DNA of 64,000 nt from Symsagittifera roscoffensis (GCF_963678635.1 NC_087064.1:60815548-60879547); one strand, 5' to 3'; numbered from the stretch's first letter, positions 12,701 to 24,083 are shown. A program made the numbers and translations. The notes: generated by a model not told the origin, from the letters alone.

Positions 12701-15700
12701 TGAAAAACCTTGAATTCTTTTGACTTTGTGAAAAGGTACATTGGCTTGTTGGAAAGTCAATCAGGATCTTTTCGCAATTTTATTAAACGTTTCGAGAGGA
12801 GACAATAAATTGCTGCTATTGAAAATGATTAAACATTTCCGAAAATTCCCGGGAACTTTCTGAACAATTCGAAAATTGCACCCCCAAAAATGAGGATCGT
12901 TTGTCCAATGTGAAAGTTATTTAAGTTTTTTTTCCAAAACTCGTTTTTCCCCTGAAGACATGTATTATTTCATCACTGTTGAGGTGAACTCTGGTCTGTA
13001 AATGAAAACTATTCTTTTCTAAAATCTGCGTCTTCTTTTTTTTCGACGCTATTTGAAACGATTTGCTTTCTGTTTTTGTCCGATGCTGAGTTTTTCGGCG
13101 GTTTTTCAAGCAAAAACGCCGTGTTTTAACATTCTTCCAGTGATGGAGCGACTTAGTGTTTTATTTCTGATGCAAATGATTTCTAGCTTACTTTGTTGCG
13201 TTCTAGTGATGTCTAGTGGGTCTTTAAGGACGTTTCTCATTATAGTTTTGATAGTTTTGGCGGCCGTCCAGATGTTTTTTTTTGGCTCTAATGAGTTCGT
13301 TCTCACAAGTCTGGCATAAGAGCGTCTTGCTATGAACCGAGATTTCCGATCAGAATGACTGCTTAGTCATTCAATCTTAAATCGTCCAATTAGTTGCCTT
13401 TTCCTTCCATCAAGACGTCAATTATATTTATTATGAACAACTTCCGATAAATCAATCAATCAATCAAGCCTTGAAAATTAATGCCTTTTCGAGCGATTCA
13501 TGAGAACGATAATTCATATCTTGAATAGGCTAATTATTCGAAATTTCATTATTGGCTCAAACCGCTTCAAAATTACTCTAAAAAGGTGTATAGGCAACCG
13601 TAATTAGGGTTTGATAATTATCCTTCAACCTGTCACTTTTCAAACCTTCATAACTTAAGATTATTATCTAGCTGTTCACAGAACAGATTATTATATCGAG
13701 CTGTATCACAGAAATAAGATTTATTGAAAATTAGAATCAGGATATTAAGGGCTTCAGTTCGATTCACGCCTATTGGCAGCAATGAAAATTGTGTTGTGTC
13801 TTTAAACTGCAGTGATTTTGTGCTTAGGGATCCGAATGAGCCTCCGGTGTCAGTGTGGAATCAGCTGTTGGGCTCTCTCTTCGCATTCATGGCTGTGTCC
13901 GCGGTCAGTGCCAACACCCTCGTCATCAAACTCAACCCCAACATCACTGTCTCCTGGTTCCTACTATGGCAAGGTTACATCTACTTCTACATACTAAACT
14001 CCTTCCTAACTAAGGAGTGAGATGCAATTAATAAGGCTGAAAAAAAAGTGACATTCTTACTTTTTTTAATAGTCTCATTTAACCAAAAATACTAAATTAT
14101 AAATTAGCTGTCTTCTACATTAATTTTTGCAATAGCTTTATGCAATTATTGCGATAAAGTCACATGGCTGTTTTGCTGTTTGCCTCGCTCTCCCTGAGTC
14201 ATCTTTGCATTATGGTATTTCTACTAATCCGGTTTCTTTTTACAGGAAATCATTATTTATCATATTGGAAAGCAAAGTTAAGTACCTTATCACCCTTCGC
14301 CCCTTCAGCCCTTACCGAAAAAAAAGAACGTCTAAAATTTATTTTGAAATTAATTTTTTTTTTATTGGAATCTTGTTTTATTTTTTAAATTATTTTTGGG
14401 CTGATGAATGGTCAGCACATTCTGTGTTACCTACTCTCCAATCGACTAACCTTGCGTTTAATATATAACTGTTTACTATTGTATTTCGATATAAGCAATT
14501 GATTTCAATTTAGGAATAGCCATGGTTTTCATCCAGTCTTCGCTCACAATTAAGACAAAATCAGACGCTGGTGCGCCCAATGTCATCAGACGCAATTGGA
14601 TTGGCATCCTGATGAAACTTGGAGTCATGTTCCTCCTTCTCCCAGTCTTGTTTCGAATCATACCAGAGATGCCATTCGGAGACCTGTCAGTTATACTCAC
14701 TTGTGGCCCATCACTGCTTGTGGCCATTTTCGCATTTATACTGTTTGATGAAAAACTGACGAGGATCCAGGTGTTCTTGGTTGTATTGAGTTCTTTCGGA
14801 GTTGTGTTCATTATCAGACCGGCAATCATCTTTGGAGCAACGAATTCGGATCAAGTTTATCCTCACAGGTGAGTTTTGGTGGTAAGGTAGGCAATTTTGA
14901 GTTCTTAGATCGGAGAGCAGTGGTGAAGTGGTTACGTCTCCGCCGCTCAATCGAAAGGTCGGATGTTCGAGGCCCACCTTGATCCGTGCTCGTTGCTTGC
15001 GGGTGAGGCAACATTACGCAGCCGAGAAAAATAACCAAAAAGAGTGCATGTAGAACTTAAGCAGGGTAACAACAGCGGTTCGCCGTGATGAGCTGTACAG
15101 CTCGTATGGTGGGCCTATCCCTCGTGGATAAATGGTCTTACTTTAAGCGAATGGTTTGGTAACACAGGCAAAACAGATAGTACATCATTAGATCTTCAGA
15201 GTTTTTGCTAGTGTAGCCAGTGAGTGGTGAGGGGGGGGGGGGGGTCTTTTGACATTGGAGAAGACCAAGCTAATTTTAGAAACTCTTCTACTGCAAGCTA
15301 AAAAGACATTTTCCAATACATTGACTTTTTTCTTGAAAAAATGAGTCGCCCAAAAACATTTCGTATATAAAAAGGCAGCATGGGGAAGATTAAAGGGGAA
15401 CTCGACCCCTTCAGCATCCAAAGGGTCCCCCTTTGGTACTATTTTACGAAACATTTTCGGCTGAGCAACACTAAATTTTTCTGTAAGAGCCGTTGGCCCC
15501 CATGTATATTAATTTTAAGGGGTAGCGCGCACCGAAAACGCATTTTTAAAAAAAATCAAAACACGGTGCAAGAGTGCCAAAAAACAAAACGATGGTATTT
15601 GCAAGTTATTCAAAAGTATGGCCGTAAGTAACTTTTATAATCTTAATACATTCGTTTTCAAGAATGGGAAAATTTGTTTACAATTTACAAAATGTATCCA

Positions 15701-16822
15701 TAAATAGCCCATCTTGAAAGGACACCAAATGTAGGGTGCTTATTTTGAATAATAGCTTGTTCATACTGTTTTTAGAGAGCTCGGAAACTAATTTTGTCTA
15801 AAAGTCGGTCTCTTTGGATAGTTCAGGGTTTGAACTCCTGTTTGGGAAGAAGTCGACCCCACATCCACCTATTTTTAACTGTTTGTTTTTTTTTGCTCAT
15901 TTTAGTTTCATGAAAATTGAGCATCCTTGCATATTTGGGTTGAAACAACAGTTTCTGCGGAGTTGTACAAAACTAAGTATAAAACATAATTAAATTATGG
16001 GTAGTGCTGAAACATAAATCCCGATCCACCCTCCCAATTCGCAATTGATTCAAATTACGTTTGGCAAAGAAGTAGATATAAGCATTTGTACATTAATCGT
16101 TGAACAAAAATTTATTTTTTTACAGGCATGAACTTGCTTAATTTGACAGTTTTCTCAGTTCTCAGAATACTCCGATCTACCGACTTGGGAAAATGAAAAT
16201 CTTTCAATCTTTTGTCAAGGTGTTTCTTCTATTATCATTTGGAAAAATGTCGTTTTTCAGAGTATTAGCAACCTTGTTTTGTGTGGGCCTCGCAGTTCTC
16301 ATCACAACCCAGGTTCTTGCAGTGCGCAAAATGGGATTCGAAGTGAACGCATATCTCCTCAACACTTTAGTGGGAATCGCTCTCACTCTCAGTGGAACCG
16401 CATACCAAATATTCTACTCGGACGAAAAACTGTACAACGAGTATTTCTGTTCTCACAATATCTACTGCGCCCTTATTATTGCCATATCGTCTATTTTAGC
16501 ATCTTTTATATCTCCATTAGAGACTCTTGCATTACAGAGGGTAAAAGCTGCAGTTTATACGTCTATTGGCACTTCAAAAGTAGTCTTAGACTATACTCTT
16601 CAAGTCATTTTGTTCCCCGATGAAGGAATCTTCTGGTCGACGGTGTTGGGCGCGATTGTGGTCACAATAACGGCTTTTGATCTCTCACTTAACTTAGACG
16701 TGGTCATTGTTCGATGGTTCAAAAGAAAGAAGTCGGAGATAATTGAGCAAAAAGTAAAGGATGGACTTAACGAGAACAATCATGTTACTTTGGAGACAAT
16801 GAATGTACAAACGAACTGTTGA
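3741..16822 (+). CDS. SLC35G-like EamA (drug/metabolite) transporter, four coding exons
   Basis: Likely a multi-pass membrane transporter of the EamA/DMT superfamily, closest in style to SLC35G; the substrate is unknown. I join exons 3741-3946, 13828-13973, 14514-14868 and 16261-16822. All introns are GT/AG and the phases fit, giving 1,269 bases, i.e. 422 residues plus TGA. Residues 1-75 are a polar Ser/Asp-rich cytosolic tail. EamA repeat 1 covers about 80-225 and ends with a FDEKLTRIQVFLVVLSSFG segment typical of the family. Repeat 2 covers about 238-390 and contains SPLETLALQRVKAAVYTS. The C-terminus is a Lys-rich tail. Intron 1 is 9.9 kb and full of repeats. Further 5' non-coding exons are possible. 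The last exon has a near-identical copy about 7.9 kb downstream. Confidence 0.8.
3947..4490. other. Intron 1, 5' part
   Basis: The donor is CAG|GTACTT. The region contains short imperfect repeats around tcgaaggtc (about 3995-4105) and a ctgattggttgaaa phrase shared with the foldback element. No coding signal was recognised. Confidence 0.4.
4491..4997. mobile_element. hAT-like MITE, CAGGGGCGGATC family, copy 1
   Basis: It begins CAGGGGCGGATCTTGG and ends AAATCCGCCCCTG, an inverted repeat of about 12 bases. Flanks aatttaag and aactcaag may be a decayed 8-bp target duplication, as for hAT elements. Inside lies a nested inverted repeat around gatctacttaacaatc (about 4600-4685), so another small element may have inserted. 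There is no transposase. Confidence 0.65.
5360..5379. repeat. ACT microsatellite
   Basis: Six or seven tandem ACT triplets within intron 1. Confidence 0.85.
5380..6300. other. Intron 1, no gene seen
   Basis: AT-rich intronic DNA. Fragments around ttggtgcaat and aatttgttt recur locally (5820-5910), giving a faint short-period repeat. Confidence 0.35.
6302..6690. repeat. Partial leading copy of the 2.1-kb tandem repeat
   Basis: The phrase aatgcgttttgtccggatga and the following 300 bases reappear about 390 bases later (near 6705), so this is a truncated extra unit preceding the two long copies. Short frames in it are shared only because the DNA is repeated. Confidence 0.7.
6764..8855. repeat. 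2.1-kb tandem repeat, unit 1
   Basis: From ctcgaatttgattgggg to gattcgtcgagcta, this unit is nearly identical to the next one at an offset of about 2,126 bases. It includes a G-run after gcaatag, a block resembling aaaaatttgatgaaaatatc, and several conserved short frames on both strands without family motifs. It lies within intron 1 of the transporter gene. Confidence 0.85.
8890..10996. repeat. 2.1-kb tandem repeat, unit 2
   Basis: Near-identical to the previous unit, with a few substitutions and small indels, for example an extra gagggatgcgg near 10658. The high identity points to a recent duplication. Confidence 0.85.
10997..11690. other. Intron 1, no gene seen
   Basis: Short frames only, no recognisable motif. 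Confidence 0.35.
11700..12540. repeat. Dispersed repeat, two diverged tandem copies
   Basis: Blocks containing aaaaacgtgat, followed by ttttcgaaaa and later by an ATCAAGCTG/ATCAAGTTG phrase, recur about 352 bases apart (near 11964 and 12316). Related copies occur at about 18010-18420 and 25765-26170. This looks like an old interspersed repeat family; I see no ends or coding capacity. Confidence 0.55.
12545..13320 (-). pseudogene. Tc1/mariner-type transposase remnant
   Basis: The minus-strand translation shows, in shifting frames and in the right order: a helix-turn-helix-like stretch with SRSITGRMLKHGVFAKTA; NSDEI, where Tc1 transposases have their first catalytic Asp; QQANVPFHK at the usual QQDNAPxH site, so the second Asp reads Ala; and LDWPPYSPN followed in another frame by GIIEEKV, matching the usual C-terminal DWPPYSPDLNPIE...W region. 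Frameshifts and a lost catalytic residue make it inactive. I did not find its terminal inverted repeats. Confidence 0.75.
13321..13827. other. Intron 1, 3' end
   Basis: Contains a short aatcaatcaatca run near 13447 and ends with acceptor TGTGCTTAG. No other feature seen. Confidence 0.4.
14905..15150 (+). mobile_element. tRNA-derived SINE in intron 3 of the transporter gene
   Basis: AGCAGTGGTGAAGTGGTTA resembles an A box and GTTCGAGGC, about 45 bases later, a B box: the internal pol III promoter of a tRNA-headed SINE. The body continues with a block around tgagctgtacagctcg. It differs in sequence from the SINE near 1.6 kb. Confidence 0.6.
15151..15450. other. Intron 3, MITE-like fragment
   Basis: A G-run near 15232 and caaagggtccccctttggta near 15418 resemble the interior of the CAGGGGCGGATC MITE family (compare 4905-4935), but both termini are missing. 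Probably a decayed copy. Confidence 0.4.
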
Positions 16823-17660
16823 ATAGTTGAATCGAATTCAACTGCGGAAGTTTCTTCTCATTACGAGGCATTATTTAGTCACAAATCCTTGTCGTCTATA
16901 TCGTACTTATTATCATTTGTTTTGTTTCTAAAGAAAAATGAATTCTCTGGTAATCTGTTCCGATTTGAAAATTTTGTATTTCTGATTCCATTACAGCTCT
17001 TAATGATTAAAGAAAACTTCTGGTAATTTACAAGAGCTGCAAAGTTTCCTCATAACTTGAGTTAGGAGACTGCTATGTTTTAGAGAGTACTGATTATAAA
17101 TCAGGCAGAATTCACAATGTAGCTAAAAAACGAAACATCCTTTCGTGATCAGTTCTTTCGTAAGCTAAACTTGGCACTTTACGTGGACGATTGCCGCTTG
17201 ATAAAATTTTACGAAGTGCGCAGCAAGTTACTTTTTTGTCTAGGTTTCATCGTTCCGCCCACTCACTGATTGGAAAAAAAAACTATCACAATTCTTTGAC
17301 AAAAATTATAACAAAAACTCTAATTATAACCTCTAATTTTGATTACCTAGAGAAAACTTGCAGGGGCCAAGTTTAGTATTATAGTAGGTTCCTTTCAATC
17401 GTGATTCTGATACTTTCAAAATTTTGGTCTGATTATTTTCTATTTTCAAACCAAATTGCAACCGAATTTTTCCTCACTCACAACCTGACTTACTTAACAC
17501 GTTTTTCTTGAACTTGGCATAAAAGATGTCTCGGTGTCATAGAAAATTGGTCTGAAATTTTCCGTTTTTCAGATTAAAATGGACAAAACATTTGAGAGGA
17601 TGACTAATTTAGGAATAATTTAGTGTTTCTAAGAGCATAGTCAAAACTATACAGGTCTTG
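16823..17660. other. 3' flank of the transporter gene
   Basis: Presumed 3' UTR and flank, conserved in the duplicate from 24705 onward. No further gene seen. Confidence 0.4.
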
Positions 17661-17661
17661 G

Positions 17662-18003
17662 CAGGGGCTGATCTAGGATTTTCTCGAGGGGGTGGGGCAG
17701 ATTTTCAAAAAATTTTCGAAAGCACTAAAAAGACTGTTTTGGCAACAAGTTCTTCGACTCAGGCAATTTTTTGAAAAAACAGGCCAAAAAAGGGCCTAAT
17801 TTTTAGAAGATTGAGCAAAAAATCGCATGTTTCGGCGCGCGCTCCACTTCAAAATGAGTATTGTTTGGCGCCTTTAGAAAATTAGTAGGGTAAGTCAAAA
17901 ATAGTACGAAGGGGGACCCTTTGGGTAGGCAGGGGGTCGAAACCCTGAGAGGAGGGGTAGTGCGTCCGCTCTCCCCCCCCCCCCCCCCCTAAATCCGCCC
18001 CTG
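17662..18003. mobile_element. hAT-like MITE, CAGGGGCGGATC family, copy 2
   Basis: Starts CAGGGGCTGATCTAGG, ends AAATCCGCCCCTG, and is flanked on both sides by ggtcttgg (the right copy shares its first G with the terminus), consistent with the 8-bp target duplication of hAT elements. Non-coding, about 340 bases. Confidence 0.75.
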
Positions 18004-18009
18004 GTCTTG

Positions 18010-18420
18010 GTGATTTTTTTCCAGGAAATAGTCCTAAATTTAGTTCATGCTAAAATTTGATTTTTTTTAGCGGTTCAACATTTAATTTTTCTCAAGTTTA
18101 CTTCATTTTTTTCGTTGAAAGATAGGCAAATTTGACTATTAAAAAGCAAAAGTGTAAAGATCACAGAAAACGTGATCAAATTCTAGTTTCGAATATGAAA
18201 TTTAATTTTCAGATATCCCAGTGGAACAAACGTTCTACCTATTGATCGAGTTTTCTCAAATTGAGTTGATTTTATTATAAAATGTCAATCACAACTTGTT
18301 TTTGAAAGTCGAGTTATAAGGCCAAATATATATTTTTTGAATTTGAGAAATAGAAGGTGTGTCAAAAAACATGTCGTTATTGTTTTTTCTGTTTCATCGC
18401 GTTCATGACTCTTTTTCAAC
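18010..18420. repeat. Dispersed aaaacgtgatc repeat
   Basis: Contains gatcacagaaaacgtgatc, then a block resembling the 11.9- and 12.3-kb repeats, in the same orientation. Confidence 0.5.
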
Positions 18421-19112
18421 TATCTTTTGGCTACTAATATTACTATTATGTTTACTAAAATTACTACTTAAAATGCACTTTTTTGTAGCCATGGGCTGGA
18501 AAAAGAATCAGAAAGTTGCCTATTTTTTTCCCAAAGTTTTTACGTTTTTTCCCATTTTCGAATTTCTCTTCGTACAATCAATGATGCCGGAACGTTGCAC
18601 TACTAAGGCAGCATTAGAATTGCGTCAAAATAGGAAAAAATGCAATCAAAAAAATTTTTTATGAACTTTATTACCCTTGCGATAAGCAAGGATACTGCAA
18701 ATGGGTACAGGACTTTTTTTCCCGTAAACAAGTTTGTTCACATAATGGTCATTTTTGTAGCTTCACATAATTATAATTTCTACCCTGCTCAAAATCTAGA
18801 AATTCAAAGGAAACTAGCATCATTTTAGAGTAATTACGTAAACGTACTGCTTCAGGTTGTAATCAGTTTTTCAAAAAATTTCTCAATTTTTCGTTTAAGA
18901 GTTCTTAATTTTCGTCTCAGTTTCTGTCATTTCATTTCCGTTTGTTTTTGAACGCATGTTTTTTTTATCTTTTAGCAACTATCTTTCCCACGAAGTCCAA
19001 TATCCCATATAACACTCAAACAACCAATCATTGGCGACTTATACGAACAAATAGTAGAACAACCACACACAATAATTTTTCGCTTTCAGAATAATCATCT
19101 TTTCAGCCCACG
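18421..19112. other. Flank of gene U
   Basis: A 101-codon plus-strand frame (18359-18664) with hydrophobic and Phe-rich stretches is also open in the duplicate (26111-26416). Both copies are too similar to show selection, so I leave it uncalled. The stretch ends with acceptor-like tttcag near 19106 just before the gene U start. Confidence 0.3.
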
Positions 19113-21274
19113 ATGAGCCGACAGATTGGATCCTTCAACCATTCTCTTTCCTATCCATCAAACCTCCCACGCCACTCCTCCCGCATTTTCCTCTCAGACC
19201 TTCCCTCTTCCCCCTTTCCCAGTTTTTCTAACTCACCACGCATAGACTCAGACGATTCAACCCAAACAGTTTTTAACACCATATCTAACTTTAATAAGTC
19301 TGATATAGAAACCCCCGATGAATTCCTCAACTCCGAACCCCGCCCTAGAAATTTTCCCAACCACCTTTTCAACCAATTGCTTCCCAACTTTCTGATGAAA
19401 CGTCTCTCTCCCACTCTTCATACACTGACGCTACCCCTATCCTTTCCCCAATGTCAAGTAATCAACCCAATGCAGCACGCCCAATGACCGACAATCAACT
19501 AGAGCATGAACTAGGATATTTTATAACTCAACAACAACGCCTTCATGACACAAATAAAGCACTAACAAATCATCAATTGAATCACAGCCTCAATATCCCA
19601 ATCCTCAACTCATACAATTCAGATCGCTCCAAAAAGAGCACACCGAGTTTTAAAACGAAAGCACCCTAACACTACACCTCAATTTCTTATTAGTTGTTCA
19701 CGTTCATCCCGACTGTATTCATATCACCCGCAATACACTAACACCCCAGACTTCTTAATCGACGGCTTACTATTTTTCCCCCAATACACATACTATGAGA
19801 CTAACAATATAAGCCAACTGAACTTATTGGTTAATAAAATTGTGCTAGTTCCCACAATATCTTGGACTTTCTAATACAAATATACTAATCAACCGAAACT
19901 CCCACTAAAAAAAACAACCCCAAAAATAACTTACTCTGCCATTCCTTCATTCACCAACTGACCACCACCGCAGCTTAACGAAACTCAGTTCACTACCATC
20001 GGCTCACACCAAACCCTAAAAAGAATAGTTGCACCACGCGCAAATAGATTTTCCATTAATCACTACGTTCATGCTGTCACCAGATACATGGAAGATACAT
20101 CACACGGAGACGACCCGAAAACTAATCCTCAACTAACTGAAAATTTTTTCATTCGAGCAGAATATATATTCCATTCAGATAGCACTAATAAAAAGTTCGA
20201 CAACATCATCGCCCGCGCATTAGCGAACACCAAAGCCCACGAAACATTTTTCAGTAAATTTTAACATTTTGGACTCAGATTTCACTTCCTTACCCCCAAG
20301 AAAAGAGACGTTCCTTGCTCGGACGAAATTATGTTAAAGACCAAACTAACCCACACCTATACATATTATAAGTTTATACAAAAACATTATTTATCAAACA
20401 CTCCAGCCCGTAACCCACAACATCGATTTATGTTTATCAAATCCAAATATACATATACACCACTTTATTTTTTAAATTCAACCTATTTTATTAAATCTAC
20501 TAACTTATACGGCATCCTCCGCAATTATGATCCCGTCAGGCTGATGTATATATTCTGCCCACTAACCAACACCTTTCCCATTGATGACACTCGCCCAATA
20601 ATCATTTCCCCAACCAAGAATTTGTACAGCCAATTGAAATAACCCTACTCAAGTACATTCATAATACTAGAAATAATGACAAGCTTTATAATCTAATCCA
20701 AAACACAAATCAAGAACTTTCAACACTCAACGAAGAAGCAAGAACCATCAGAGCGCTTGAGCTTCCTTCGCCCCTGGTTTGCGTTAAAAACGTAATCCTC
20801 ATGCTCTCCAAGCTTCTGATAACTTCTGATACGATGAAAACTAACTTCACACATGGATTTTTCCCTGAACTAGAACCCTCGTAAGCATGAATTTTATTAA
20901 AACTAACTTGTTTTTATAAATTTTAAATTTTGATCTAACAATGAAACTGAGTTATCCAAGTGCAATGAGTATTATAATCAAGTCAATAAATTATTAATTG
21001 TGTAATAAAATTCACAATTACGAAGTACTAAATTTATAAAAAGCAAATTAATTACAAGCAATTATTTTTTTTATGTGTGCTTCTTTTATAACTTGATATT
21101 TGTACTTTAATCGACCAAATTTCAAAACAGTTATCCACCAAACCCGCACAACTCGCCCACTTAGAATTGTTTAATAATTGAATTTTAAGATTCAACGATC
21201 ACTGATAACAACTCTAACTTAATTTCACGCGTTTCAGACTTTCCTTTAGGCCTGTTGGAAGGAACTATAAGTAA
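19113..21274 (+). pseudogene. Unknown gene U, copy 1
   Basis: Not recognised. The plus strand becomes C-rich and coding-like from an ATG at 19113 (MSRQIGSFNHS). Protein-like runs then alternate between frames: a Ser/Pro-rich part, a Gln/Asn-rich part with DNQLEHELGYFITQQQ, a part with PDFLIDGLLFFPQYTYYE, then ENFFIRAEYIFHSD, and a last part with EEARTIRALELPSPLVCV. A splice donor follows at 20881 (CTC|GTAAGC). A final short exon after ttcag at 21237 could end in NYK and TAA. The frame breaks are shared with copy 2, so they predate the duplication. No membrane segment or known domain was seen. Confidence 0.45.
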
Positions 21275-22298
21275 GCTTATTCTAACCAACGGAGCTTACA
21301 ATTACCACAAAACCAACCGCATGTATAAGATGGTCCCAAGGTACTCAAACCAGACTAAACCCAAATAGAAACAGAATAAATTATTCTTTTGAAACCCACT
21401 TTCAAGTTTTATTGAAACACCAAGATTTCAAAAGAAAAACCAAGAATCTGTTTTTGGATCTATAACCGGCCTAACGCGCCGCCCTACACCACACTTGTGA
21501 CACACACTCAATTATCGACTGAGCCACGCTTCACATTTTTGGCTGAGCAACACTAAAAGTTTTCTGTAAGAGCCGTTGGCCCCAATGTATATTAATTTTA
21601 AGAGGTAGCGCGCACCGAAAACGCATTTTTTTTGGTCAAAACTTGGTGCAAGAGTGCCAAAAAACAAAACGATGGTATTTGCAAGTTATTCAAAAGTATG
21701 GCCGTAAGCAAGTTTTATCATCTTAATACATTCGTTTTCAAGAATGGGAAAATTTGTTTACAATTTACAAAATGTATCCAGAAATAGCCCATCTTCGAAG
21801 AACACAAAATTTAGGGTGCTTATTTTGAATAATAGCAAGTTCATAATGTTTTTAAAGATCTCGGAAACTAATTTTGTCAACCTGAAAAAACCCCTGTTAC
21901 AAAAAAGTCTTTTTGGATAGTACAGGGTTTGAACTCCTGGTTGGGAAGAGGTCGACCCCACATCCGCCTATTTTTGACTGTTTGTTTTTTTGCTCATTTT
22001 AGTTGAATGAAAATTGAGCATCCTTGCATATTTTGGTAGAAACAACAGTTTCTGCGAAATTGTACAAAACTAAGTATAAAACATAATTAAATTATGGGTA
22101 GTGCTGAAACATAAATCCCGATCCACCCTCCCAATTCGCAATTGATTCAAATTACGTTTGGCAAAGAAGTAGATATTAGCATTTGTACATTAATCGTTGA
22201 AAAAAGATTTATTTTTTAAAGGCATGGAATTGCTTAATTTGACAGTTTTCTCAGTTGTCAGAATACTCCGATCTACTAACTTGGAAAAAAAAATCTTT

Positions 22299-22552
22299 TG
22301 AGATAGGAACCAGTTTTGAGGTTTATGTAAGTGCTATCAATTGTTCGAGATAGGAACCAGTTTGAGTTTATGTAAGTGCTATCAACTTGTTCTTTCTGTC
22401 TGGGGACCTGCTTTCGTGACCTTGCGATCTCTAATGTCCGATGGGATCTGAAATAAAAGAGTGCAGTAAGATTTCGATTTGATGCCTAACAGTTTGTCTA
22501 CAATACAACTTATCAACAAACTTTTTGATCTTATACATTTACGACTTTAACA
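22299..22552 (+). repeat. 5' LTR of the gag-only element
   Basis: TG...CA ends. It contains an internal direct repeat of gagataggaaccagttt and a gaaataaaag stretch near 22450, which could serve as polyadenylation signal. It differs from the 3' LTR by a handful of bases. Confidence 0.85.
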
Positions 22553-23739
22553 TGGCGCAGCCAGCAGAAAAAAAAGTAGGGGGAAAAATCCACCAAATAT
22601 AATAGCATTTTGGAATACACGAACACCGGAACCTCCAGTTTACTGGGAGGAGTGGATAATTAAATTTCACTGGGGGATGATAGCAGAATACGACATTGAT
22701 CCCGATGATTTCTATTTTGCGAGTACTCTAAATGCGGCGGCTATCACGGCGTTGCCTGAGGAGGTCAATGGGAAAAACCGTCACGATTCGGAAAAGAAGT
22801 TAAAATCTAATCTATTTCTTTGTATCGGAGACAAGGCGCAACGGATATTCAAAGCACGAAAACCGGCGGTTAATATTAAAACGGTACGGTACCCACGGGT
22901 CCTTGACGAGATGCAAAATGTTTTTCAATATGAGCGGAATGTAACTCATGAACGGGGACTTTTCTACGGACGAAAACAACGTGAGAATGAAACGTTCGAA
23001 AACTTCCACGCGGAATTAAGCGCCCTAGCAGGTAGATGTGATTTTGCAAATGCGGCCGAAAATGTTCGTGATATTTTCATTATGAATATGTTGGAATCGG
23101 ATTGCCAACGAGAATTATCACGATCAACAAAGTTACCTGAGGAAGTCTACCGGATCGCCTTATCATATGAACGTGGTGAGCGCGCATACAAATCATATAC
23201 GGGAAAAACAGCTTCAACAGCTCCGGCAATTTCAATAAAACAGGGACCGTTAAATAACATAAGAAGGGGACAAGGATTTTCCGAGGTCGAGGACGCGGGG
23301 GACGTGGAGGATACACCCAAGGACCAAGTAGTGGGGAAGCGGCAATAACCGTAGGTGTTATAATTGCGACGCACCAAATTTTACCCTTGACCACATCGCA
23401 AGCTGTCCTGCAAAGGGAGCAACATGCAACTCGTACCGAAAACTGGGACATTTTGAACGAACATGTCGAGGAGTTAGGAGGGGTACTAACCAATGGAGAG
23501 GACGAGGACGAGTCGGCTTAGTTAGAGATGAAAATGAGCATCATCAGAGTACGCAGAATGTGAATGACTTGAATGAAGATCCAGTGTTGTGGGTGAACCA
23601 GCAGGGAAGCGGGGAAAATGAATCCATGACGTCAGGATCGGACGATTACATGGTAATGTCAATAAAAAGGAAGAAGAATGAGACTGAACTGAAGGTCCCT
23701 GGGGCCCGAGTCCAGGTTGAGGTGTCAGGAAAGAAATAA
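22552..23739 (+). pseudogene. gag of the non-autonomous LTR element, frameshifted
   Basis: A start at 22552 gives MAQPAEKK. After a run of eight A the frame ends, while the frame shifted by one continues as PPNIIAFWNTRTPEPPVYW and then stays open to 23348 as a gag-like matrix/capsid protein (ENETFENFHAELSALAGRC is typical of Ty3/gypsy gag). After a Gly/Arg stretch another frame carries two zinc-knuckle-like groups, CYNC...H...C and CNSYRKLGHFERTC (first Cys pair spaced x3 in the second). The protein ends near 23739 at a TAA. At least two to three frame changes are needed, so it is probably non-functional. No pol follows. Confidence 0.7.
22553..22567 (+). promoter_or_regulatory. Primer-binding site of the gag-only element
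   Basis: TGGCGCAGCCAGCAG directly follows the LTR, beginning with the TGG expected of a tRNA 3' CCA primer. The gag ATG (22552-22554) overlaps the LTR/PBS boundary. Confidence 0.7.
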
Positions 23740-23830
23740 ACTTAACTAGTAACATGATCCAATACAAAAAGTAATAGTGAGTTAATAAATTTTATATCTA
23801 CGCTCTAAAATTTATTTGTGGTTGCCCGAA

Positions 23831-24083
23831 TGAGATAGGGACCAGTTTTGAGTTTATGTAAGTGCTATCAATTGTTCGAGATAGGAACCAGTTTGAGTTT
23901 ATGTAAGGGCTATCAACTTGTTCTTTTTGTCTGGGGACCTGCTGTCGTGACCTTGCGATCTCTAATGTCCGATTGGATCTGAAATAAAAGAGTGCAGTAA
24001 GATTTCGATTTGATGCCTAACAGTTTGTCTATAATACAACTTATCAACAACCTTTTTGATCTTATACAGTTACGACTCTAACA
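23831..24083 (+). repeat. 3' LTR of the gag-only element
   Basis: Matches the 5' LTR almost base for base. The sequence just upstream (gtggttgcccgaa) is not a convincing polypurine tract. Confidence 0.85.

Larger units (their letters stand above)
15451..21514. repeat. Large tandem segmental duplication, copy 1
   Basis: From cattttcggctgagcaacac to cacacactcaattatc, this block matches the block starting at 21532 in order and orientation. It contains the end of transporter intron 3, the last transporter exon, a MITE, the dispersed aaaacgtgatc repeat and the unknown gene U. The second copy starts 17 bases after this one ends, so the two are head-to-tail. Confidence 0.85.
22299..24083 (+). mobile_element. 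Non-autonomous gag-only LTR retrotransposon
   Basis: Two LTRs of 254 and 253 bases, each starting TGAGATAGG and ending AACA, flank an internal region with only a gag-like frame. The element is bounded by the 4-bp duplication CTTT (22295-22298 and 24084-24087), and the empty site is visible in the other segmental copy near 16200. No protease, RT or integrase is present, so mobility must have depended on another element. It is younger than the segmental duplication, since copy 1 lacks it. Confidence 0.85.

Noticed and set aside
13053-13319. Hydrophobic 88-residue plus-strand frame resembling a membrane protein
   Set aside because: It is antisense to the Tc1 transposase remnant, which explains the open frame better.
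14919-14990. Possible tRNA gene
   Set aside because: A- and B-box-like motifs are present but no acceptor stem can be closed; it fits a SINE head.
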